From Crocodylus rhombifer (lineage: Eukaryota; Chordata; Crocodylia; Crocodylidae): 64,000 nt of DNA. Below, piece by piece: positions 56,361 through 64,000 of this stretch (positions are counted from its first letter, which is position 1; the number at the start of each line of letters is the position of its first letter). Position numbers and translations under genes: made by a program. The notes below the pieces were generated by a model. That model saw only the letters and a list, made by a program, of their open reading frames with translations. It was not told where the DNA came from and did not search any database. The stretch lies in the NCBI GenBank assembly GCA_038503035.1, contig JAVSML010024579.1, forward strand, positions 35,680 to 99,679, in the 5' to 3' direction.

Positions 56361-58734
56361 TATTATTACTGCTATTACAGATGACTATTGAAGCAGCATA
56401 CATTATTGCTTATACTGTGGAGATGGCAGATTTGTTTTTTATGAAGAGGTATACCCCCTGCTCCCACTTAGAAGTAGGTTCATTAATCCCATTGTCCTTC
56501 AGGATATTGCCTGTTCAGGCAAATGTCTGGTAGCCAGTCCAATAGTCCTAAATAAACACCTATGGAAAATAACACTGTCATTTACCTCAAGTTACAATCA
56601 GCAAAATTACATGCTATATTTCAATTGTGTTCAATCATGGTGAGAATTGTTTACTCATAGTGGGACTCCTTCTAGCATGCCAGGATCAAAACAAATAAGA
56701 GGCTGAATCAGAGGCAATCTACTAATTCTAATCTCAGTGTTGCATTATTTTCCTGCTTCCCAACAACACCTTCTAATTATACAGTAACACAATAAAGTAC
56801 AGAGAGAATGAGAAACAGGTTTTAAAAAAAAAGATAAAGGAAAAACCTTTTTCTTGGTCTTGAGCCAAGTAATATTCCTACCAGTATCCTGAGATCCAAG
56901 CATGGAAAACAGCATGGACTTTGGAGTACACAGTAATTGGAGCACTAAGTGATCTGAACTCCATTAACTGACATGTCATTACCGAACGCAAGTTGAAGTA
57001 AATATATGGAAGGGAATAATATAATTTGATTCTATAGAAATGTTACATATGTTAGGCAATGAGACTCCAGCTATCTGAACTATAATCCTTTACCATCTCA
57101 ATTACATTTAGTCTCATTGTCAGTACTCCAGTTTCTATGCCTGAATCATAGCATCAGACAAAGCTTGGATCAAACTCTTCTCCATATTCCATGTGTGAAG
57201 TAGCTTAGCTCCCTCTCCCTTCCTCCCACTTGGTATGATTGACAAGAAGTGAGAGGACCACTTTCTTGTGATTTCAGTGGGACTGCCCCCTTCTCCATTA
57301 TAGAGACAAGTCAACTGGGTTCCTGACCAATGGACCTGCTGTGTATGAAGAGCAGCATCACTCCTTAATACACACAAAAGTGTTGATAGTTGCTTAAATT
57401 GCAATATATTGGTGGATGTGATGAACTTAGCATCTCTTAGATAATTCTGAGCCAATTAGCCCCTTAGCAGGGCTAGAGAAGATGTTGCCAAGCCATGGGA
57501 AATTTGGTTCATACTCTGGGAAAAAGGCAACTAGCTTGAGCCAAGGGCTGCTGTGGAATGGTGGATCTAGATAGAAGCAGAACTGGGAGGAGAGTTCCAG
57601 GTTATAGCTAAATGGAAAATTGGGGGGGGGGGGCATTTTTTTTCCTTGGAAAATGTTGGTTAGATGGAATTAAAGCTTTTGAAGAAACATACCAGATTTG
57701 AATAAATTCACACCAAGAAATGTTTCTCATCTCCAGGATGGAATTTCTGGTCAAAATTAGAGAATAGGAGAGATCTCTGCCACAGAAGAGCCAATTTCAT
57801 ACTGGTTTTGGGTCCTGAGATGTAGGATACTGAGGTTTAAGTATGCTCTAAATCAGGCAGAGCAGGAAACTTAACATGGATTTCCTATAGCTGGAGAGAG
57901 TTCTGTAACCTCTGGTCTCTTAGGAATGCAGTGGTGGGTCTCTCATTGAACCATGTTTGTGCCAGTGCAGAATGGTAACATCTTTGAAATGTTGAAAATA
58001 TTTGTAAGAACCTCATTTCCCATCCAGCTGTAGCCTACATCAGTGAAATGCTGTCTTCTTGCCTGCAGGGTCCAGGGCTCTTGCATTGTTTTAGGCATTG
58101 GGAACTGACTGAGGCTGCTTTATTTTTGCAGGGTAATGTGCACCTGTAACTTTCCACAGGGGTCCCTTCCTGATCTCACTCCTGACACCCCAAACCAGGT
58201 CTGCTTAGGCAAAAGTACTGTAATGTTAAGGACACCGTCCATTCCTGGAGTCGCTTCTTGCATTCCCAAAGAGAGGTGATGCTAGTAAAAGGGTAAAAAT
58301 GTGTGGGCTAAGAGCTGGGTTCCCTTCAACCAGTCCGAGGAAAGCACCACCAGATGCATATTATTTCCTGTTCTATGAACAGTATTGGTACTACCATCAG
58401 TATTGGTACAACCATGGATGGTTAAAAGTCAGTTTGATAACTATTTTTTTTTCTCAACACAATTAGAGAAACATTTGCACTTAGATCTTTAAGTTCTGAC
58501 TGAGCATGACCAGCCCTCAATATAATTCTTGTCTTTGGTAACTAGATCTAATTTGAGTTTTCAGGTTTTCAATAAAAACGTTTTAAGGAAATCTTTCTTC
58601 AGAGTGTAATGGATTAGAAACTTCATTTTGTAAGGAAGCAAATCTGTGCTCATGTAATTCAGTTGGACTAGACCTCTACATATTATATTTATTGCACAAT
58701 TACTTTGTTAACTGAGCAATAAATTTAGACTGGC
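56361..58734. other. About 2.4 kb non-coding DNA
   Basis: No gene recognised. A G12 run followed by T-rich sequence lies at 57622-57633. The frames at 57135-57455 and 57427-57636 (minus) have no domain. Confidence 0.5.
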
Positions 58735-58852
58735 TACACTTGCAAATTAACTGTCTTACTTTAAAAAGGTCCAACCAGCTATAAAGTTATTGCTCAAAAA
58801 TGTGTAATAGCTTTATAGTTGGTATTTATCCAGCTTTAATTTGCACATAAAA
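58735..58852. mobile_element. Short palindromic MITE-like repeat
   Basis: Outer words GCAAATTAAC and, on the opposite strand, GCAAATTAAAG pair. Inner arms CCAACCAGCTATAAAGTTAT and (opposite strand) CCAACTATAAAGCTATTACA also pair. About 115 bp, non-coding. Confidence 0.6.
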
Positions 58853-58869
58853 TGGAAGTTATCTTCTAG

Positions 58870-59215
58870 AGATTGCAATCTCCCAGATGTGGGGATCTCC
58901 ATGCACCTCCATGGCTGGGAGATCACAAAAGCGCCTCACAGCTGTGGGGGCTGAGAGGCCCACAGCTGACAGGGCTCTCCGTCCCAGTTGCCCATGGTGG
59001 ACAGCTGGGACTGAGAGTTGTGCACCAGCTCCCAGCAAAGGCAGCTCCCAGCCTTTACAGCCTGCTTCCTCTAGTGTAGGGAGAGCCCAGGATCGGGCTC
59101 CTCCTATATCAGCACTAAGGTGCGGTTCACTCTGATGGGTACTCCCACAACTGTGGATCATGTGTTACATCCCATGATGCCTTTACCTGCATGTATAGAG
59201 GGGGCCTAAAGTCCA
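58870..59215. repeat. G+C-rich block, probably an unclassified repeat
   Basis: A sharply G+C-richer block in AT-rich surroundings, full of CAGCTGGGA/CCCAGCTG-like words on both strands (GACAGCTGGGACTGAGAG and others). Overlapping frames on both strands reflect composition and not genes. No terminal repeats were identified. Confidence 0.45.
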
Positions 59216-60419
59216 CAGTGAACTTTGGTCTATGTTTCTTTGCTCCCACAATAACATTTTTACCATGTTGTAAAGAATGGCTGAACGTTTTTAGACCTGG
59301 TTTCTTTTTTATCATCATAAATGTATTCAACCATACTCACATGATAGACAAAAAACACCTAAACTGTCTGCATGAGCAAACAAGAATATAATACAATGAT
59401 GCTTGAAAATACCTGTGCTATATCCAAATACAGTAGCAAGAAGCCTGACTAAGCAGAAGTTGATTCTGAGGGTACTGTTGAGGATTGAGGATACCATTTT
59501 CTTAGCTACTACATTTTAGATTCGTTATTCTGAGGAAGTTCAGCAATTAGCAATTAACATCTATATTTAAATGGCAAATTAAGCATAAAAACAAGAAGGG
59601 ATTAAATAGGTAGCTGCAGAACACAAGTATTACAGCTTGTTGACAATAACATAAAATGGTAGACATTGTACAAATATAGGCACCGGGAGCTTATGATTCT
59701 TTCTTCCCACTTCTCTATGAGTTTTTAAGCAAAAAACCCAACCCAATGTATTTCACCTTAGACTGACAGATGTATAATAACTTTAGATTTCAAAGAAGGG
59801 CTCTACCCTCTACTCCTTATTCTGCACAGAAAATCTGGAAATAGCGCAAAGGAGGTTATCTCTTTTTTTATTTTTGTTTTAATTTATCCACTTTGATTTA
59901 TACTTATTTAAAAAGCTCTGCCCCATGCTCTACATGCCTTTTACATAATACTGAGACTGATCGGAAAAGTTGAGTGGTTAGATTCCTTGTAGCTAAATGG
60001 CTACTGAATTCTGTGTTGTAATGTATTGATCATTGGACAAATTATTTTCTGCTGGCACAGCATACATTAAAAATATATTGTGCATACCATACAAAACAAT
60101 AATTCTGCTTCCAAATCAGAAAATGACCCATGAGAGATGAAATCACATCCACAAAAATACCCTGCCTCACTGGGAAATATGAGCTGAGCTAAATTTTTTG
60201 CCTTAGTGTCTTACTGAAAAAATCAGATTCAGGTAAAAAAAAAAGTCTCAGACATGTCAAATTCAGTAAACTGCTCCTGTTAAAACATAAAACTGACAAT
60301 AAAAACAGAAGTCAATGCTTCATGTTTGTTTTCAAATTGACTTTTTTAACTTTTAGAAATGTAATTTCTTTAAAAATATTTTAAAAGATCAATAATCGAA
60401 TCAAGTGGGGGGTTTTTGG
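59216..60419. other. About 1.2 kb AT-rich non-coding DNA
   Basis: No gene or repeat recognised. Confidence 0.5.
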
Positions 60420-60585
60420 GTCAACCCAGGAGCATCTATGCAAGATGGTACATTACCATAGCAATGGGCTACAGCTACACCTCATTGCTATGGTGCAGTA
60501 AGGTCAGAAACAATCCATGCGCCTCCTGGACTACGCAGTAATGGCTCCTCAGTTGGACATGCATGTAAATGTGTCCCTCTTGTGT
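60420..60585. mobile_element. MITE-like repeat with inverted arms
   Basis: TTACCATAGCAATG (60453-60466) is mirrored by CATTGCTATGGT (60483-60494), with a 16-bp loop. Outer words ATCTATGCAAGATGG and ACATGCATGTAAATGTG recall other short-palindrome MITEs in the window. Limits are approximate. Confidence 0.55.
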
Positions 60586-61263
60586 TACATTTGACCCCAA
60601 GTGAACTTTTTTTCCGCACTTTTCTTTCTTTTAAGCTTTTGACAAATTTTCATTTTACCTCAACAAGATATATTTTGACAGTATTGTAGCAGCCTGGCTA
60701 ATAACCCAAAAATGGTTATTTAACCACTCTAATCTTTGTCCTCAGTGCCTGAAATAGATGTATTCTGATTTCAGCTATGTCAAAAAAAGCCTAGCTCCAT
60801 ATCTAAAACTCCGCACAAAGAAAAAACCCTATTCCCAATTCCCTCTTTATGTGAAGGGCTACCCTCAAGTCCCTCCAAAAACCAAACCTATGGCAGTATC
60901 CAGTGGGAAGAAGCCACAAGGAGAAAGTTCCCAAGCTTTGAATGGATCAAAGCTAATACTCTTCCTCTTAAAAGAGAGAAATTAAAAAGCAGAGACTGAA
61001 CAAAGTCAAAGGCAGATAAAGAGAGAAGAACCAAGTTGCATTTGTTATTTTAATTGCTTCTAATTTTTTTTTAATGGGTATGTAACTCCATACACAAATA
61101 CAAACACAGGCATTCATTTTACCACTAGAAATCTTTCCAGGAGAGGGAGCAGTATAGATGTTCAGGTGATTACAGTTTGGAGAAGGTGTCAGGAGCATTG
61201 GCAATGCCAAACCCACACACGCTTGGGTTGTGTATGGCAAAGTGTGTGCTTTTGCTTGTTGTG

Positions 61264-61265
<2 letters not shown>
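60586..61265. other. Non-coding spacer
   Basis: No gene recognised. The frame at 60758-60985 has no domain. Confidence 0.45.

Positions 61266-61312
<47 letters not shown>
61266..61312 (+). repeat. (GT)n microsatellite
   Basis: A GT dinucleotide run of about 47 bp. The VCVCVC and THTHTH proteins read from it are artefacts. Confidence 0.97.
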
Positions 61313-61318
<6 letters not shown>

Positions 61319-61496
61319 AGTCAGAAAGATGGCCCCTGTTGTTCTGGCCATGTGATCTACACATAGTAAACTGGGGTCTCTATCTGGGCAAAATATGTAA
61401 AATCCTCTGGCCTCACGGGTCACAGGAAGCATAAGCTGACAGACTGAATAAGAGACAGACTGGAGTGTGGCACTCCCCAGTTGGACAAGGCTTAGG

Positions 61497-61520
61497 TGAT
61501 GTCACACCAGATATATAAGA
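61497..61520 (+). promoter_or_regulatory. CRE-like site and TATA box (tentative promoter)
   Basis: TGATGTCA (61497-61504) is one base from a consensus CRE and is followed 8 bp later by TATATAAG (61512-61519). Such spacing can form a core promoter. An AATAAA lies 1.1 kb downstream at 62622. No protein product is recognised, so it may be the promoter of a repeat element. Confidence 0.35.
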
Positions 61521-62621
61521 ACAACAAAACTTAGGTTTTTCTTTCTTTCTTCTGGGGCTGCCAAGAGCTGTACACCTGAATTGGCAGTCAAAAAAACTAC
61601 TTCCCATGGGTGGTCTCCCTGCTGCTTTCACTGGAGAGGCATGCAAAAGTTATGGGAACTGAAAGCCTCAGGTATAGGGAGAAAAAGTCTATCTTGGAGT
61701 TGGAGACCCTTATTCCCTCCCTCTTTCCCCTTTTCTTTTTCTTAAGTGGGATAATACCATGGTAATATTAATGCCTGGTATGCACGGATCAGGAATGGGG
61801 TCCTGCCAGTTTTGGCCATGCAGGCCTTGAGTGGAGGTATTAATACCTTGAGCAAACTGACCAGGAACAGGTCCTGGCAGTTACTGGCCACATGGGCCTG
61901 GCCCTGTCTGTTTAGTATTTGTAGTGTCTCCGCACAGTGGTATATCTGACACTGGATGCCCAGGCTGCAGCCATAGGCCTGGGCCCTTTTTGCAGTCTCA
62001 CAGCTATTGCATTTCAGCCTAGCTGTGTGGTTGAACCCCAGACATAAGTTTGGCTGGCAGCTTTGGGCCAGGGTGAAGCCTGGCATTGTTTGAGCCAGGG
62101 TGAGACCTGGCACTTCTTGTTTTTGGTTGAGGCCTCAGTGCAGTATAGGCCTGGCTCACTTCTGCTGTTCAGTTCAGGCCCAAGCCAAAGTAGGCCTGAC
62201 CTTTCCTCCAAGCTCTTTTGCAGTTTTCTTCCCAGTGGAGCTGGGATTGGGACTAGGAAGTGTGGGGTGCGGTATGCTTACAAAAGCCACAATGTGGAAA
62301 TGGAGGTGGGCACTCTACCACTTCTCCAGGAGCAATGGAGTCCCTTGCAATGCAGAAGGACTTATACTCTCGAGCAGTGCACCATGACACAGTGAACCCA
62401 AGGAGCAGCTTGTAGGACTCTGGTGTCCCCCGGTCCCCCAGCCCATTGCTGAAGGGCAGGTATAGTGGTAAAGGCCCCTAGAACTACCTTTTGGGTAACT
62501 TCAAGGCCCAGACTGTCTGGGCATGGGTAAAGCCTCCCAAAGAGAGTGCCACCTATAGACCGTGCTTTGTAGTTAACAGTGTTTTAAAATGATATTTAGT
62601 TTTTTTGTTTTTATTCTTTCC

Positions 62622-62660
62622 AATAAATGTAAGTGTTTGTGTTTACACTGCTTGTGAGGA
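62622..62660 (+). terminator. AATAAA with GT-rich downstream element
   Basis: AATAAA at 62622-62627 is followed by GTAAGTGTTTGTGTTTACAC. This arrangement fits a polyadenylation site. Confidence 0.4.
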
Positions 62661-62670
62661 GGGTTTTTTT

Positions 62671-63604
62671 TTTTTTATATATAGGCAAAGTTCATGTTCC
62701 TAGATATATGGGTGGGGGCTCAAGCCACTGGTATAATTTATGGGTTTTGGTTACCTGAAATATAGGTTACCCCCTTTTGCTGCTGACCAGTGCCCAGCAG
62801 AAAGACTACAGTACACATATGCCTATACAAGTGTATAAAGATCTCTGGGCCAGTATGATATTGTGCTTGGTCTGCTGAGTGACAGGCAGTTTTTAAACCT
62901 TAACACTTTGTGTAGACTTTAGTTACTCCCTTATTTTTATTATAATCAAATCACACTTGTTTGAAATGGATTAAGATACAGGATAACAAAATAATTGCAA
63001 AACATAGTTTCAAGTCTTAAAGCAATACCACAATCTCTTCTGCCACAAGTTGTTTGGGCTAGACCGAAAACAGGTGGGTGCCAATAAGAAAAAAATCATC
63101 ATATTTCCTGGTTATTAGACATTTTGCATCAATTTTTGGTTTTAAAAGTATATTATCATTATATTAGGTAAGCAAATACTCAACCTTATAAAATTTTCTG
63201 AGCATCTCCTGCACTTCTTTAATTTTCTGCAGAGTACCAAATTACTGCTTTGAGTCTGGCTGCTACATATAGATGTTTGCGGTTTTCCTTTCACACTGGC
63301 ATTTGCCATGCTCCCCTTCAATGAAACCTCATCTGCTACAGACCACTACTGGATATTACTGACCCACTAGTATTACAGAATCTCAGATGTCCTTCCATCT
63401 CAATAAGGACAAAAACATAGTGTATGTATGTATTAGCTGATTAAGAGAAAAATGAACTATAAGGAAAAAACTCTATGGAATGGTTTCTAAGACTAAAACT
63501 GAATAATGACAATTATTTTACTTTCTAAAATTATTGGCATTACAGATCAGACAACCCAACACATGAAACAGTAAGCAAAATATCACCAAGGAAGATTCTT
63601 GATA
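62671..63604. other. Non-coding DNA
   Basis: No gene recognised; AT-rich after 62900. Confidence 0.45.
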
Positions 63605-63712
63605 TGCCTGAAGAAGGGTGTTTGTGCCAGAAGCTTGCAAAGAACAAATTTTCCATCTATTTAGTTGGTCTAATAAAAGATATTACATTTACCCAAAGAA
63701 CCTTGTCTACGA
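63605..63712 (+). repeat. TTGGTCTAATAAAAG repeat family, longest copy
   Basis: It reads GCCTGAAGAAGGGTGTTTGT, GCCAGAAGCTTGCAAAGAAC, then TTAGTTGGTCTAATAAAAGA and TACCCAAAGAACCTTGTCTA. Shorter fragments of the same element are at 20842-20890 (plus), 11873-11917 (minus) and about 32013-32051 (minus). The class is not assigned. Confidence 0.7.
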
Positions 63713-64000
63713 AGAAAGACATCATTCACCCTGGAGAATATTTGCACTTTGAGAACCCAGCTAAACTCACCATGATAATCTATAACCTGCTTAGGAAACC
63801 AATGTCTATAGTAGATGAGAAAATGTCATTTATATTTTCCAAGGCTATCATGAAGGATGAATGAAATATTGCACAGTGAGATGAAGAATTCCACCAATAT
63901 TAAAGAGAAAAGTGATGGGGAACTGTATTTCCCTCAGCCAGTTTCTACTGTGTTATGTTGCTGTCTTTCATTGTGGAACAGTTTTAAACTGGGTTTTTTT
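63713..64000. other. Non-coding DNA at the window edge
   Basis: The frame at 63604-63864 begins inside the repeat and continues by chance. Nothing else is recognised. Confidence 0.45.

Larger units (their letters stand above)
61370..62670 (+). other. G+C-richer unit of unknown nature
   Basis: A 1.3-kb block that differs in composition from its neighbours. It begins near the TATA box and ends with AATAAA (62622-62627) and a GTGTTTGTGTTT stretch. It contains imperfect repeats of GCCAGGGTGAAGCCTGGCA (about 62068-62087 and 62094-62113). Frames on both strands (61742-62113 minus, 62063-62395 plus) lack known domains. It could be an LTR-type or other retroelement remnant, or an unrecognised non-coding transcript. 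Confidence 0.35.

Noticed and set aside
61166..61366. Frames rich in VCVCVC or THTHTH
   Set aside because: They are translations of the (GT)n microsatellite.
61742..62395. 123- and 110-codon frames on opposite strands
   Set aside because: They overlap in a G+C-rich block with imperfect repeats. No known domain and no reason to prefer either strand.

Overview
The window is a gene-poor stretch of amniote nuclear DNA, most likely crocodilian. The reasons are CR1 LINE copies of several subfamilies with short 3'-terminal microsatellites (ACTATGAA, AAATCTATG or TTCTATGA type), a Tx1-like (L1-clade) LINE, hAT DNA transposons and their MITEs, palindromic MITEs with GGGCACATCTACACATG-like ends, and old amniote MIR SINEs. 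A turtle is the main alternative. I recognise no host protein-coding exon, rRNA, tRNA or CRISPR array. Every long reading frame that can be explained is transposon-derived. The rest is AT-rich intergenic or intronic DNA; the sequence alone does not say which.

Layout. 1-622: 3' part of a CR1. 623-8700: AT-rich non-coding DNA with one hAT MITE carrying its 8-bp target duplication (4017-4220) and a palindromic repeat (about 4876-5100). 8710-9345: a dispersed repeat and a G+C-rich minisatellite. 9555-9985: a MITE. 10412-11265: CR1 on the minus strand. 12800-14900: a 2.1-kb CR1 with a nearly complete reverse transcriptase. 15258-20388: an apparent 5.1-kb hAT element holding a decayed transposase, a 0.9-kb inverted repeat and a roughly 150-bp tandem repeat. 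21448-22558: a second MITE copy and an old CR1. 26681-31895: a Tx1-like LINE on the minus strand with a CR1 (29541-30961) nested inside its ORF1.

32052-32061 is an assembly gap of ten Ns. 32490-32815 is the inverted partner of the repeat at 8710. 33-38 kb is mostly unique AT-rich DNA. 38-45.3 kb holds MITEs and CR1 fragments. 46283-48170 holds the best preserved CR1 (584-codon open reverse transcriptase frame), abutted by an LTR-like segment at 48171-48682. 52297-52849 is a deleted CR1. 55.6-56.4 kb holds two MIRs and an L3/CR1 fragment. 58.7-62.7 kb holds MITE-like and G+C-rich repeats plus a possible CRE/TATA...AATAAA unit.

Nothing here behaves as an operon or pathway. The biology is one of parasitic elements: CR1 and Tx1-like LINEs encode endonuclease/reverse transcriptase for target-primed insertion, the hAT transposase would have moved hAT MITEs, and later copies landed in older ones. 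The nested insertions give a relative chronology. No convincing new functional system was found. The best leads are the nested Tx1/CR1 locus, the large palindrome inside the hAT, the intact CR1 frame with its abutting LTR, and several unclassified repeat families. All homology calls come from reading motifs by eye, without database searches.
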